A DNA stretch of 64,000 nucleotides from Bacillota bacterium (GTDB lineage: Bacteria; Bacillota; Clostridia; Acetivibrionales; JANLFN01), in contig JAEZTC010000001.1 in assembly GCA_023421675.1 (NCBI GenBank), positions 248,001 to 312,000 of the forward strand, read 5' to 3'. Below, piece by piece: positions 16,987 through 26,472 of the stretch; the stretch's first letter is position 1, and every line of letters starts with the position of its first letter. Both the position numbers and the translations under genes were made by a program. A model generated the notes under the pieces. It was not told the DNA's origin and did not search any database. It saw nothing but the letters and a program-made list of their open reading frames with translations.

Positions 16987-18108
16987 ATGATTGAAGTAAA
17001 AGAGGTTAAAACAAAAAGCCAACTTAAGAAGTTTATGAATTTTCAGTTTTCTCTTTATAAAGATTGCCAATATTGGATACCGCCTTTAAAATTTGATGAA
17101 ATGAATACTCTGCGCAAGGATAAGAATCCTGCTTTTGAGTACTGTGATGCAAAATACTGGCTTGCTTACAAGGATGGTAAGGTTGCAGGCAGGATAGCGG
17201 GAATAATTAATCATAAGTATGTAGAAAAATGGAAAAACAAAAATGCGCGTTTCGGATGGGTAGATTTCATTGACGATCCTGAAGTATCAAAAGCACTTTT
17301 TGATACTGTTGAAAAATGGGCACACGAAAATGGCATGGAAGGCCTTCACGGTCCTCTTGGATTTTGTGATTTGGATAAGGAGGGCATGCTGGTTGAAGGC
17401 TTTGAGGAAATGGGCCTTTACTTCACCATTTACAACTACCCATATTACTCGAGACACCTGGAAAGCTTGGGCTTTGCAAAGGATATAGACTGGCTTGAAT
17501 ATATAGTTAAAACGCCTGATTCTATACCTGAAAAGGTTGAGAGAATAAACGACATAGTACTTAAAAGGCTTAACCTGCGTATATTTGTTGCAAAGAAACC
17601 AAAGGATATTCTCCCATATGCTCCGGGTATTTTTAATATACTTAATGAAGCGTATAGTGATCTCTATGGTGTTGTGCCACTTACAGATAAACAGGTTGCT
17701 TCATATACCAAGCAGTATTTCGGTGTTATTAATCCTGATTATGTAAGACTAGTATTAAATGAACAGAATGAAGTTGTTGCCTTTGGAATTTGTGCTCCTG
17801 CATTGTCTAAAGCCATCAAGAGGGCAAAAGGCAAGGTTTTGCCGTTTGGTTTCATTCATTTGCTAAGGGCGATGAAAAAGAATGATTCTCTTGATTTATT
17901 ACTTGTTGCTGTTAAGCCTGAATTACAGGCAAAAGGTATAAATGCACTTTTGATGACTGAAATAACAAAGACAAGTATAAAGAATTCGATAGCCACGGCA
18001 GAGACCGGTCCTGAGCTTGAAAGTAATACAAAGGTACAGGCTCTTTGGAAGCACTACGAAACAAGGCAGCACAAAAAGAGAAGAAGTTACTTTAAAAAAA
18101 TAGGTTAA
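16987..18108 (+). CDS. GNAT-like N-acetyltransferase family protein (YghO-type)
   Basis: A 373-residue soluble protein. The N-terminal third has an ancestral GNAT-like look (YWLAYKDGKVAGRIAGIINH, with a conserved FIDDPEVSKALFD helix region). A second GNAT-like half follows, with LDLLLVAVKPELQAKGINALL resembling the acetyl-CoA-binding strand and helix. Conserved-family stretches are PLGFCDLDKEGMLVEGFEE and TIYNYPYYSRHLESLGF. The length matches bacterial YghO-type proteins, whose acceptor is not established. A GGGAGAG site precedes ATG 16987, and a terminator follows at 18119, so it is a single-gene unit. Confidence 0.75.
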   Translation: MIEVKEVKTKSQLKKFMNFQFSLYKDCQYWIPPLKFDEMNTLRKDKNPAFEYCDAKYWLAYKDGKVAGRIAGIINHKYVEKWKNKNARFGWVDFIDDPEVSKALFDTVEKWAHENGMEGLHGPLGFCDLDKEGMLVEGFEEMGLYFTIYNYPYYSRHLESLGFAKDIDWLEYIVKTPDSIPEKVERINDIVLKRLNLRIFVAKKPKDILPYAPGIFNILNEAYSDLYGVVPLTDKQVASYTKQYFGVINPDYVRLVLNEQNEVVAFGICAPALSKAIKRAKGKVLPFGFIHLLRAMKKNDSLDLLLVAVKPELQAKGINALLMTEITKTSIKNSIATAETGPELESNTKVQALWKHYETRQHKKRRSYFKKIG

Positions 18109-18118
18109 TATAAAGAGT

Positions 18119-18147
18119 AAAAAGCCGATACTTTTCGGCTTTTTTGC
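18119..18147 (+). terminator. Terminator after the GNAT-like gene
   Basis: AAAAAGCCGA (18119-18128) pairs with TCGGCTTTTT (18135-18144) around a 6-base loop, and the T-run continues. Confidence 0.88.
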
Positions 18148-18345
18148 GTTGTTCAGATATATATATTAATATATTGTAAATTTATTAATTTTTAAAGAAA
18201 ATTTAATGAAAAGGTGATAAAATAATTATGAATATTATTGTTGAATTGTATATATCTTGATACACTAAAAAATGCCTTAACGGAGAATAATAAATATACT
18301 TTGCTTTTGCAAAGAATATTTTTTTCTCAAATGTAGGAGCATGTT

Positions 18346-19512
18346 ATGGCATTTTTAACTGGTCAGTTCTGCGATTCTTTTATGCCAATTGCAGATGGTG
18401 TGACCAATGTTGTCAAGAATTATGCATTTTGGCTTCAAAAGAAATACGGTACCTGCTATGTTATTACTCCTGATTTTCCGGGTTATAAAGATGATGAAAT
18501 ATTTGGGGTTTTAAGGTACTATTCTGTACCTGTTCCCACAAGAAAGCCGTATAGATCAGGATTTCCTTTTTTGGATGTTGGTTTTCATAAAAGATTGAAG
18601 AGTATTGATTTTGAGCTTGTTCACGCTCACAGTCCTTTCAGGACGGGTAAAATGGCGCTTAAACTTGCAAGAATGAAAGGGATTCCCATTGTGGCATCCT
18701 TTCACTCGAAGTATTATGATGATTTTAAAGATGCGTTAAAAAGTGATGCTGTTGCAAAAATGCTTACTAAATTAGTAGTAGAGTTTTATAACAACGTCGA
18801 CTATGTTTGGACAGTCAACAAATCTACTGTTGATACTTTACGGGAGTATGGTTTTAAAGGGAATGTGGAAGTGGTTGAAAACGGTATTGATTTTATGGAT
18901 CTTAGCAATTATGATAAAAATCCATTGTGTACCGAAAATGGTAATGCAGACGGATTATTTAGGATGCTGTATGTAGGTCAGCATGTATGGCATAAGAACC
19001 TTAAGTTGCTCGTTAACTCGTTAAGAATATTTAAGGATTCGGGAAAAAGGTTTCTTATGACCATGGTTGGTGAAGGAAATGCAATGGGAGACTTGCAGCA
19101 GATGGTTTGTAATCTAGGGATGAAGGACAATTTTATTTTTACCGGCAGAATTAATGACAGAGAAAAACTTAAAGCAATTTATTCGAATACAGATTTACTC
19201 CTTTTCCCTTCTGTGTATGATACATTTTCACTTGTAGTACGTGAAGCTGCTTCTGTTGGCTGCCCCTCAATAGTTATTGAGAATTCAAATGCAGCAGAAA
19301 ATGTTGTTGATGGGTTTAATGGTTTCCTTGCAAAGAATGATGAGAAAGCATTTGCGCAGGTAATAATTTCTTCTGTAGAAGACAGGGTAAAATTAATGAT
19401 GGTTGGACATAACGCGTTCAATACCCTTTTTCAGTGTTGGGAAGCAGTAATAGATGAGGTTTCAGAAAGATATTTGGAAATAATAAATGTTTATAATAAA
19501 ATACGTGCATAA
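18346..19512 (+). CDS. Family 4 glycosyltransferase (GT-B fold)
   Basis: A 388-residue retaining glycosyltransferase of the GT4 type. The N-lobe begins GQFCDSFMPIADGVTNVV (the acceptor-side loop typical of lipid or sugar GT4 enzymes), with HAHSPFRTGKMALKLAR. The C-lobe has LYVGQHVWHKNLKLL, TGRINDREKLKAIY and the nucleotide-sugar segment PSVYDTFSLVVREAASVG, where the E-x7-E motif reads D-x7-E. It has no signal peptide and probably acts at the inner face of the membrane. A DedA-family gene follows 71 bases later on the same strand, so they may be co-transcribed. The product (glycolipid or polysaccharide) is not determined. Confidence 0.88.
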   Translation: MAFLTGQFCDSFMPIADGVTNVVKNYAFWLQKKYGTCYVITPDFPGYKDDEIFGVLRYYSVPVPTRKPYRSGFPFLDVGFHKRLKSIDFELVHAHSPFRTGKMALKLARMKGIPIVASFHSKYYDDFKDALKSDAVAKMLTKLVVEFYNNVDYVWTVNKSTVDTLREYGFKGNVEVVENGIDFMDLSNYDKNPLCTENGNADGLFRMLYVGQHVWHKNLKLLVNSLRIFKDSGKRFLMTMVGEGNAMGDLQQMVCNLGMKDNFIFTGRINDREKLKAIYSNTDLLLFPSVYDTFSLVVREAASVGCPSIVIENSNAAENVVDGFNGFLAKNDEKAFAQVIISSVEDRVKLMMVGHNAFNTLFQCWEAVIDEVSERYLEIINVYNKIRA

Positions 19513-19583
19513 AAATATTTTATTTTTATGAAACTTATTTAAAAAAATTACGTATTAATATATGTATACTAAGGAGTTTGATA

Positions 19584-20243
19584 ATGGGGCTAATAAAAGA
19601 TTTTATAGATTTTGTGTTGCATCTTGATGTTCGTCTTCCGCAGTTGGTAAATGACATTGGGGTATGGACTTATTTAATAATGTTTGCACTGATATTTTGT
19701 GAGACTGGACTTGTTGTAATTCCTTTTCTCCCTGGAGATTCAGTAATATTTGTAATAGGTGTTTTATCTCATGACGGAAAACTTAATCTTTTTGCAATGA
19801 TGGTTGTGTTAATGGCAGCAGCGATTATTGGGGATACTGTTAATTATCATATAGGTAAGGCATTTGGACATAAATTATTTAAAAATCCTGATGCAAAGCT
19901 TTTTAAAAAGAAATATCTTGATAAGACCCATGAATTTTATGAGAGGCATGGAGGCAAGACTATTATTATTGCAAGGTTTGTTCCTATAATACGCACATTC
20001 GCACCTTTTGTGGCAGGTATGGGAAGCATGTCATACGTCAAATTTATTAGCTTTAATATAATTGGCGGTATATCGTGGGTTATATTGTTCTTGTTTGCCG
20101 GTTTCTTCTTTGGGTCAATTAGTTTTGTAAAAAATAATTTTACTTTTGTAATATTTGCAATAATTTTTATTTCATTATTGCCAGGTCTTATTACATATTT
20201 AAACAGTAGACGTACTGTTAAAATAAATAAAACCAAAAAATAG
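19584..20243 (+). CDS. DedA/VTT family membrane protein
   Basis: A 219-residue membrane protein. ATG 19584 is preferred over TTG 19578 because AAGGAG (19571-19576) is then 7 bases away. DedA features are FCETGLVVIPFLPGDSVIF, IGDTVNYHIGK, and the conserved FVPIIRTFAPFVAG segment with Arg and Pro, followed by two more membrane helices. DedA proteins are linked to lipid-carrier recycling (undecaprenyl phosphate or phosphatidylethanolamine scrambling) and to membrane homeostasis. The glycosyltransferase upstream fits an envelope role. Confidence 0.88.
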   Translation: MGLIKDFIDFVLHLDVRLPQLVNDIGVWTYLIMFALIFCETGLVVIPFLPGDSVIFVIGVLSHDGKLNLFAMMVVLMAAAIIGDTVNYHIGKAFGHKLFKNPDAKLFKKKYLDKTHEFYERHGGKTIIIARFVPIIRTFAPFVAGMGSMSYVKFISFNIIGGISWVILFLFAGFFFGSISFVKNNFTFVIFAIIFISLLPGLITYLNSRRTVKINKTKK

Positions 20244-20302
20244 TTTTTAAATTACCTGCATGGATATAAATATTTTATTTATATTGTGAAGGAGGATTGA
20301 AT

Positions 20303-20908
20303 ATGTTACTACTGCCGTCAGCAACATCAAACCGAACTGAAAAAAGAAAGCCAACGGTATGTGAAGTATATCTTGATGGTGAATTAAAAAAAGCTGAAGT
20401 TATAGATGAACATGAAAAAAGCTATGGAATTTTTATGCATTCAGTTATTCTTAGTAATAATTCAACAGTTATAAAATCCGGTAAGGAAGTAGAAGTGATA
20501 GGTGATGAGCAGGAAAAGGCAATCAGCCTGTTTACACTAAACAAGGGTTTCGATAAAAGTCTGTTTGATATCATAGCGCCAAAAATTGCAGATGTTAATC
20601 TGGAAAACGAAATATGCCTTAAACCTTCAGTGCACCTTATAAATGACAAGCTGAGGGTTGTTACAAAGGGTAATGCACCTGAAGTTTTAAAGAAATGCAC
20701 CTATGTTTTAATAGATTCAAAATTCGTCAAACTTACCCGAAGGCTTATGAGAGGTATAAATGAGGCCTATAGGAAAATGCTTGACAGAGGACTCAGAGTT
20801 TACGCTATAGCAATTAAGGATATTTCTGAAGTATCCGAAGTAATTAAGAAGGAATTTTCATTAAATCAAATGGTATTTGTAGGGCTTTTGGGTATTGGAA
20901 ATGTATAA
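20303..20908 (+). CDS. Free-standing P-type ATPase nucleotide-binding-domain-like protein
   Basis: A 201-residue soluble protein; ATG 20303 follows AAGGAGG (20289-20295) by 7 bases. The sequence reads like the N (nucleotide-binding) domain of a P-type cation ATPase and nothing else. GDEQEKAI (67-74) lies where GDPTE-x-A occurs, KGNAPEVLKKC (122-132) where KGAPE binds the adenine pocket, and RGLRVYAIAIKDI then FVGLLGI (end) match the post-KGAPE strand and helix. It has no DKTGT phosphorylation site, no TGD hinge and no membrane helix, so it cannot pump. KGAPE carries an inserted Asn. It may be a repurposed ATP-binding or regulatory module, or an exon-like remnant that is still translated. Confidence 0.65.
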   Translation: MLLLPSATSNRTEKRKPTVCEVYLDGELKKAEVIDEHEKSYGIFMHSVILSNNSTVIKSGKEVEVIGDEQEKAISLFTLNKGFDKSLFDIIAPKIADVNLENEICLKPSVHLINDKLRVVTKGNAPEVLKKCTYVLIDSKFVKLTRRLMRGINEAYRKMLDRGLRVYAIAIKDISEVSEVIKKEFSLNQMVFVGLLGIGNV

Positions 20909-20925
20909 GTGAATAAAAATGATAG

Positions 20926-20955
20926 AAAGGCTGCTCAATAGGCAGCTTTTTTTTA
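20926..20955 (+). terminator. Terminator after the ATPase N-domain-like gene
   Basis: GCTGC (20930-20934) pairs with GCAGC (20942-20946), extended by AAA/TTT pairs, and is followed by eight T's. Confidence 0.85.
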
Positions 20956-20956
20956 T

Positions 20957-20985
20957 TTGCAAGTATTATTTTTGATTGCTATAAT
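20957..20985 (+). promoter_or_regulatory. Promoter of the sugar-sensing operon
   Basis: TTGCAA (20957-20962), a 17-base spacer and an extended TGC-TATAAT (-10 at 20980-20985), 75 bases before ATG 21061. Confidence 0.75.
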
Positions 20986-21060
20986 GTTTATATATTATGG
21001 TAAATTACAACAAAAGATTAAAGGTATCAGGCTTATTAATTATATAGAAATGGTGATGTT

Positions 21061-22095
21061 ATGAAAAAAGTAATAGTAGGCTTGTTGATATTGGTGTTTG
21101 TTGGAGCTATCGTAGGATTAACATATCTGTCAACAGATTTTAAGGATACTCAAATTAAACTCTCCTCTACTTCAGATAAAAACAATAAAAAACAGCCTAA
21201 GCCAAAATACCATTTTGTTGCAATTACACAGAGTATGGATGACCCATTCTGGCAGGATTACAGCAAAGGTGTCCAGCAAGCAGCAAAGGATTTTAATGTC
21301 GCTGTTGAAATAAACGGACCTGAATTTATCAATATAAATGAACAGTTAAGATATTTGGATATAGCTATTGCTTCACGTGCAGATGGAATCGCAACCAGCG
21401 TACTTGGAGAACAGGAATTTACACCGTTGATAAATAAAGCCTCAAGCGGGGGTATACCTGTTGTAACAGTTGGGTCGGATGCAAAAGGCAGCCAAAGGGT
21501 ATCTTTTATAGGCAGCAGCAGTTACAAGCTTGGCATTGAAGCAGGCAAACTTGTAATCAATTCTACGGGGGGACAGGCTGATGTCGCCATTATTTTAAGT
21601 AATTATTATGCAATAACTGAAAATGTTCTTCAAAATGTTATGGTTGGAGGATTTATTGATTCTGTAAAAGATTATAAGGGCATTGATGTAAAAACAGTCC
21701 AAACAGCATCAACCGGCCATTTTAGCGCAGAAGAAATAGCAAGGAATATTCTTAAGGATTATCCTACTGTAGATATGATTATATGCACCAATCCTAATGA
21801 TACACTTGGAGTTGCTCAAGTACTTATAGATTTCTACAAGGTTGGAAAGGTAAAAATGATTGGGTACAGCGATAATGAGAATATTTTAAACTACGTCAAA
21901 TCCCAGGTGATTTATGGCACAGTTGTTGAAGATCCATATAAAATTGGATATGAAAGCATCAGGTTACTTGTAGAAGCCAAGGATAATGGCCGTCCATCTA
22001 CATCGTACAGTGATACTGGTATAAAAACTATTACTAGGCAGAATGTTGACCAGATTTTAAATCAGAAGTATAAGGCGGCCGATAAAAATGAATAG
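21061..22095 (+). CDS. Membrane-anchored periplasmic-type sugar-binding protein (sensor partner)
   Basis: A 344-residue protein of the ribose/xylose-binding (Peripla_BP_4) family. Its N-terminus (residues 4-26) is a hydrophobic segment with no lipobox Cys and no clear cleavage site, so it is likely an uncleaved anchor. The binding body has AITQSMDDPFWQDYSKGV (start of lobe 1), VLGEQEF, VTVGSDAKGS, SNYYAITENVLQNVMVGG and MIICTNPNDTLGVAQ. It overlaps the histidine kinase gene by 8 bases, so it is coupled with it. This arrangement (binding protein, YesM kinase, YesN regulator) is the three-component sugar sensor known in cellulolytic clostridia. I infer that it presents sugar to the kinase. Confidence 0.85.
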   Translation: MKKVIVGLLILVFVGAIVGLTYLSTDFKDTQIKLSSTSDKNNKKQPKPKYHFVAITQSMDDPFWQDYSKGVQQAAKDFNVAVEINGPEFININEQLRYLDIAIASRADGIATSVLGEQEFTPLINKASSGGIPVVTVGSDAKGSQRVSFIGSSSYKLGIEAGKLVINSTGGQADVAIILSNYYAITENVLQNVMVGGFIDSVKDYKGIDVKTVQTASTGHFSAEEIARNILKDYPTVDMIICTNPNDTLGVAQVLIDFYKVGKVKMIGYSDNENILNYVKSQVIYGTVVEDPYKIGYESIRLLVEAKDNGRPSTSYSDTGIKTITRQNVDQILNQKYKAADKNE

Positions 22096-23590
22096 TTTAC
22101 TCAATATATTTAAAAACATGGCACATAAAAATATTATAAGGAAAAGGCTATTCCTGTACTTCTTTTTATCTACGATATTAACCAGTGTTGTAAGTATATA
22201 TACCTATGTCAATTCAAATATGCTCGCATCCAAGATGAATACTCTTTTTATGAATGGTATTTATTTATCTGACCTGTACAAAAATATTGAAACCGTTCAT
22301 ACAAGCTTGGAAAATTATTTGGCAACCAGTCATTCCAAAAGCTTGAACCAATATAATAAATACAGCGGTAAGCTGAAGGAAAAGGCGGATACTCTAAAAA
22401 AAGGTGATTTACGCACTGAAACCGGAATGATGTTTATCGATTTGTCTAACATGATAGAGACTTATGTTGATGAATGCCAGATAGCTATAGGAGCAAAAAG
22501 AGGAAGAAATGTAGATGAGTATAATACACATTACAATGAGGCCAGTAAGCTGTACGGTTATATTAATTCATACATTGACAAATTAAAACTGAACCAGTTC
22601 CAGGATAATACAAATGACTATATGACACTTCAAAACAGACATAATGTCATGCAAACTATTAATATTATTCTTATACTTTCGGTTGCTGTATTCAATATTA
22701 TTTTGATAATTCTGTTTACTTACTACATTACAGAACCTATTATAAAGCTGTCAAGATCGGCTAATGAAATTGCAAAAGGAAATTATGATGTGGGACCTGT
22801 AATTGTTAATACAAATGATGAAATTAGTGTTCTGGCAAAAGCTTTTGGCAGAATGACTGAAAGTATTCGCAATCATGTTGAAGAAATAAAGGCTAAGGCT
22901 GAACTTGAGACTCATCTCAAGGAACAGGAAATGCAGAATTTAAAAATGAAAAGCTTGCTTAAGGAAGCAGAACTTCAGTCTTTGCAGTCACAGATAAATC
23001 CTCATTTTATGTTTAACACGCTAAATGCGGGAGTACAGATTGCCATGTTTGAAGGGGCTGAGCGAACTGAAAGGTTTATGAACAAACTATCCGAACTATT
23101 AAGATATAATTTGGGGAAATTTGAGAAGGTAGTAAGCTTAAAAAAGGAAATAGAAAATATTGAAAGCTATATTTATATTCTTAAAGAAAGATTTGCAGAT
23201 AAGGTGCAGTTTTCTAAAGATGTAGATGCTGACAGCACAGATATAAAAATGCCGCGTCTTATACTTCAGCCTATTGTAGAAAATGCTTTCATGCATGGAA
23301 TAGGTGAGAACGAAGACGGAGGGGTTATATCTTTGAGGGCAAGAAAAGATGACAGTTTTGTTATTGTTGAGATTGAGGATAACGGAAAGGGAATGACAAA
23401 GGATACAGTAGAAAGCATACTTAAAAATGAAAATGATGACATGGTTGTACAGGATACCACACTTCACAGCGGAATAGGACTTCACAATGTCATTAACAGG
23501 CTCAGACTGTTCTTTAATTCAAACGATGTTATAGATATCAAAAGTGAGCCTGAATCCGGTACCTGTGTTATTCTTAAACTGCCATATTAG
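22088..23590 (+). CDS. Sensor histidine kinase, YesM type
   Basis: A 500-residue kinase. TM1 is near residues 18-38 and TM2 near 192-214. The extracellular domain between them is predicted helical (about 150 residues). A HAMP domain runs to about 266, followed by a short coiled coil. The His_kinase domain has QSLQSQINPHFMFNTLN, with the phospho-acceptor His. The ATPase domain has LQPIVENAFMHG (N box), DNGKGM (G1) and SGIGLHNVINRL (G2). The ligand domain is small, and the coupled upstream binding protein probably supplies sugar recognition. The response regulator starts 23 bases after the stop. Confidence 0.92.
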   Translation: MNSLLNIFKNMAHKNIIRKRLFLYFFLSTILTSVVSIYTYVNSNMLASKMNTLFMNGIYLSDLYKNIETVHTSLENYLATSHSKSLNQYNKYSGKLKEKADTLKKGDLRTETGMMFIDLSNMIETYVDECQIAIGAKRGRNVDEYNTHYNEASKLYGYINSYIDKLKLNQFQDNTNDYMTLQNRHNVMQTINIILILSVAVFNIILIILFTYYITEPIIKLSRSANEIAKGNYDVGPVIVNTNDEISVLAKAFGRMTESIRNHVEEIKAKAELETHLKEQEMQNLKMKSLLKEAELQSLQSQINPHFMFNTLNAGVQIAMFEGAERTERFMNKLSELLRYNLGKFEKVVSLKKEIENIESYIYILKERFADKVQFSKDVDADSTDIKMPRLILQPIVENAFMHGIGENEDGGVISLRARKDDSFVIVEIEDNGKGMTKDTVESILKNENDDMVVQDTTLHSGIGLHNVINRLRLFFNSNDVIDIKSEPESGTCVILKLPY

Positions 23591-23613
23591 AGTAAGATTA
23601 TCTGGAGGAGCCT

Positions 23614-25224
23614 ATGTTTAAGCTTTTAGTTGCCGATGATGAGCAAATTGTTCTTGATTCTATAAAATTTATAATAGAGAAAAATTTCCGTGATGTTGCT
23701 GTTGTAGGTACTGCAAGATCTGGCAGGGAAGCAATAGAAAAGACTGAACAGCTTAGTCCGGATATTATTTTCATGGATATTAAAATGCCAGGTATCAACG
23801 GGATTGATGCTATAAAGGAAATTAAAAAAATATATAACAAGGCTGTATTTGTTATTCTTACTGCATTTGAACAGTTTGATTATGCCAAGGAAGCACTTAA
23901 TTTGGGTGTTTTAGAGTATATCTCCAAGCCCATTGACAAAAACAAAATAGTTGAGATAGTAAAAAAATCTATTGGAATTATTGAAGGTGAAAGAAGGAAA
24001 AGAGAAAAAGAGCTTGAAATGAAAGAAAAGATGGAAACAATCCTGCCGATTCTTGAAAGCGGTTTTATCTACTCTCTGCTACTTTATGACGATAATAACA
24101 TGGATCTTGAAAACTACAAAAAAATATTTGATATACAAGAAGATTCTGGCTTTATAATGACAATAGAATTTGGTGAAGAGGAGAAGCCCGGACAGCTTGG
24201 CAATAGAATAGGTTCCAGTGTTTTAAGTCAATCCTTTTACCCGTATCTGAGAGACATAATAAAGTGCAGGTGTAAATGTCTTGTAGGACCCGTGATGCTT
24301 AACCGTGTTGTTGTCTATATAACTGTTAAAGGGGAAGATGACGAGTATTCACAGAGGCTTGAGGCACTTAACATTGCCCAGTATATTTTTAATAAAATTT
24401 CTGAACGGGCAAATGTTGATTTTTATATTGGAATAGGCAGGAAATACGGCCTTGAAAATCTCCACATATCTTACGAGGAATCCTTAAAGGCAATCAGACA
24501 TACTAACAGCAAAGGCATAATGCACATAAATGATATTACTGAAGAAAGCGGATATACCTACAATTACCCATATTCTAAGGAAAAATATCTTATAGAAATG
24601 GTTTCCGCAGGGGATGCTCAAAACAGTTTAAAGATATTCGGATTAATATTCGACTGGCTGCTTAACAATTGCGGAGGAAATGTCCAGGAAATAAAGAATA
24701 GACTTATAGAGATAATAGTAATGCTTTACAGGCTTTCACAGAATTATGAGATGGGAGAAGGAACTTTAAACTCCAGGGATAATTATCTTGCCGAATTCTT
24801 TGAAATTAAGGACATATCAAAACTTAAATCATGGTGCAGATACACTATTGAACAGATAACAGTCCATATAAACAGTACAAGGGAAAAGAAACTCAGCAGT
24901 TTGATTTTGAAGGCTCAAAAGTATATTAATGATAACTATTTTAGGGATATAACACTTGAGGATGTTTCAATTGAGGTAAGTGTAAGCCCGCATTATTTCA
25001 GCAAGCTGTTTAAAAGCGAGACTGGTGAAAACTTTATTGACTATCTTACATCTGTTCGAATATCCAAGGCTAAGGTTAAACTTGAGGAAGGCAAGGAGAG
25101 TGTCAAGGAAATATGTTACCAGGTAGGGTACAGCGATCCTAATTATTTCAGCAGGATATTTAAAAAGATAGTTGGAGTTACTCCGACAGAGTTTAAAGAA
25201 ATACCTAAATTTTTAGAAAAGTAG
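23614..25224 (+). CDS. AraC-type response regulator, YesN type
   Basis: A 536-residue DNA-binding response regulator. The N-terminal receiver domain (1-118) has DDE at 8-10, the phospho-acceptor Asp55 (FMDIKMPG) and Lys in YISKPID. A long central region (about 120-430) is a YesN-type linker. The C-terminal AraC domain (about 435-530) contains two HTH units, with YFSKLFKSETGENF and YSDPNYFSRIFKK as recognition-helix parts. It is predicted to activate the ABC transporter and sugar enzyme genes downstream, from 26542. No obvious operator was identified. Confidence 0.93.
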   Translation: MFKLLVADDEQIVLDSIKFIIEKNFRDVAVVGTARSGREAIEKTEQLSPDIIFMDIKMPGINGIDAIKEIKKIYNKAVFVILTAFEQFDYAKEALNLGVLEYISKPIDKNKIVEIVKKSIGIIEGERRKREKELEMKEKMETILPILESGFIYSLLLYDDNNMDLENYKKIFDIQEDSGFIMTIEFGEEEKPGQLGNRIGSSVLSQSFYPYLRDIIKCRCKCLVGPVMLNRVVVYITVKGEDDEYSQRLEALNIAQYIFNKISERANVDFYIGIGRKYGLENLHISYEESLKAIRHTNSKGIMHINDITEESGYTYNYPYSKEKYLIEMVSAGDAQNSLKIFGLIFDWLLNNCGGNVQEIKNRLIEIIVMLYRLSQNYEMGEGTLNSRDNYLAEFFEIKDISKLKSWCRYTIEQITVHINSTREKKLSSLILKAQKYINDNYFRDITLEDVSIEVSVSPHYFSKLFKSETGENFIDYLTSVRISKAKVKLEEGKESVKEICYQVGYSDPNYFSRIFKKIVGVTPTEFKEIPKFLEK

Positions 25225-25232
25225 GGGTAAGA

Positions 25233-26309
25233 ATGAAAAAAATTATAGTTCTGGTAACCAAAACTTTACTGCTTGTATTTCTTACAGTTTCCGTCAGCGG
25301 GTGTGGTTCAAAAGGAAATGCTACCGACAATTCCTCTGAGGATGCATCCAAGTCTGAAATAAAAATTGGGTTTTCTATGGGCACGCTTCAGGAGGAAAGA
25401 TGGGAAAGGGATAGGGACATTTTTGTTTCCACTGCAAAAGAACTTGGAGCTGATGTTATTGTTCAAAATGCCGACAATGATAGTCAGGAACAGGTTAACC
25501 AGGTTAAGTATCTCCTTGATCAAGGTATAGACATACTTGTTATAATACCTCAGGATGCAGATAAGTCTGCTTCCCTTGTCCAAATGGCAAAGAAGGCAGG
25601 TAAAAAAGTAATTTCATATGACCGGCTGGTAAAAAATGCAGGCGTAGATATGTATATATCTTTTGATAATGTTAAGGTTGGGGAATTAATGGCCAGATAT
25701 GTTGTAGACAGGGATCCTCATGGTAATTATGTAATAATTAACGGTTCTCCAACGGATTATAATTGTACAATGGTAAGTCAAGGTTATAACAAGGTTCTGC
25801 AGCCTTATATAACAGGTGGTAAAATAAAGATTATAAAAGAAGCTTGGGCACAGGATTGGACCTACGAAGAGGCACTTAAGTGTGTCAGACAGGTTTTGGA
25901 TCAGGGCAGCAGCATCGATGGTATAATTGCCGGAAATGACAATCTCGCAATGGAAGCAATTAAAGGCCTTTCTGAAAGAAGTCTTGCGGGAAGGGTTAGG
26001 GTAGTAGGGCAGGATGCTGATTTGGGAGGATGCCAAAGAGTAGTTGAAGGAACACAGTTTATGACAGTATATAAGCCTATTGATAGAATTGCAAAAGCTG
26101 CTGCCGAGGCTGCTGTAAAAATGGCGTCGGGTGAGCAGGTAAAAGCGAACAGCACTATTTATGACGGTAAATATGATGTACCCTATTTAGTTCTTGAACC
26201 AACTGCTGTAACCAAGGAAAACATTATGGATACTGTTATACATGATGGTTTTCATAAAATAGAGGAAGTTTTTGCAAATGTTCCGAAATCTTTATGGCCT
26301 CAAAAATAA
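25233..26309 (+). CDS. Xylose/ribose-type sugar-binding lipoprotein
   Basis: A 358-residue lipoprotein with a lipobox at the end of the signal peptide (SVSGCGS, Cys near 24). The body is a Peripla_BP_4 fold of the XylF/ChvE kind: IGFSMGTLQEERWERDRD, ILVIIPQDADKSA, VISYDRLVKNAGVDMYISFDN and GIIAGNDNLAM are characteristic. It starts 8 bases after the response-regulator gene and is in its operon. It is distinct from the anchored sensor-type protein upstream and from the third binding protein at 26542. It may be a second, high-affinity receptor for the sugar or part of the sensing arm. A terminator follows. Confidence 0.88.
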   Translation: MKKIIVLVTKTLLLVFLTVSVSGCGSKGNATDNSSEDASKSEIKIGFSMGTLQEERWERDRDIFVSTAKELGADVIVQNADNDSQEQVNQVKYLLDQGIDILVIIPQDADKSASLVQMAKKAGKKVISYDRLVKNAGVDMYISFDNVKVGELMARYVVDRDPHGNYVIINGSPTDYNCTMVSQGYNKVLQPYITGGKIKIIKEAWAQDWTYEEALKCVRQVLDQGSSIDGIIAGNDNLAMEAIKGLSERSLAGRVRVVGQDADLGGCQRVVEGTQFMTVYKPIDRIAKAAAEAAVKMASGEQVKANSTIYDGKYDVPYLVLEPTAVTKENIMDTVIHDGFHKIEEVFANVPKSLWPQK

Positions 26310-26346
26310 AATCTCATAAATAAATTCTCAAAAATATATCATGGAA

Positions 26347-26390
26347 ATATAGCACTATATTCTTCACTAAAGAGTGCTATATTTTTTTGT
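26347..26390 (+). terminator. Terminator after the sensing operon
   Basis: A 10-base perfect stem (ATATAGCACT / AGTGCTATAT, 26347-26356 and 26373-26382) followed by seven T's. Confidence 0.85.
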
Positions 26391-26472
26391 CATAAAGTAT
26401 ATTTAGGACATAATTTGAAGATTAAGGATAATTAACTCTAGAGTAAATATGACTTTCCTAATGTAGAATTAT

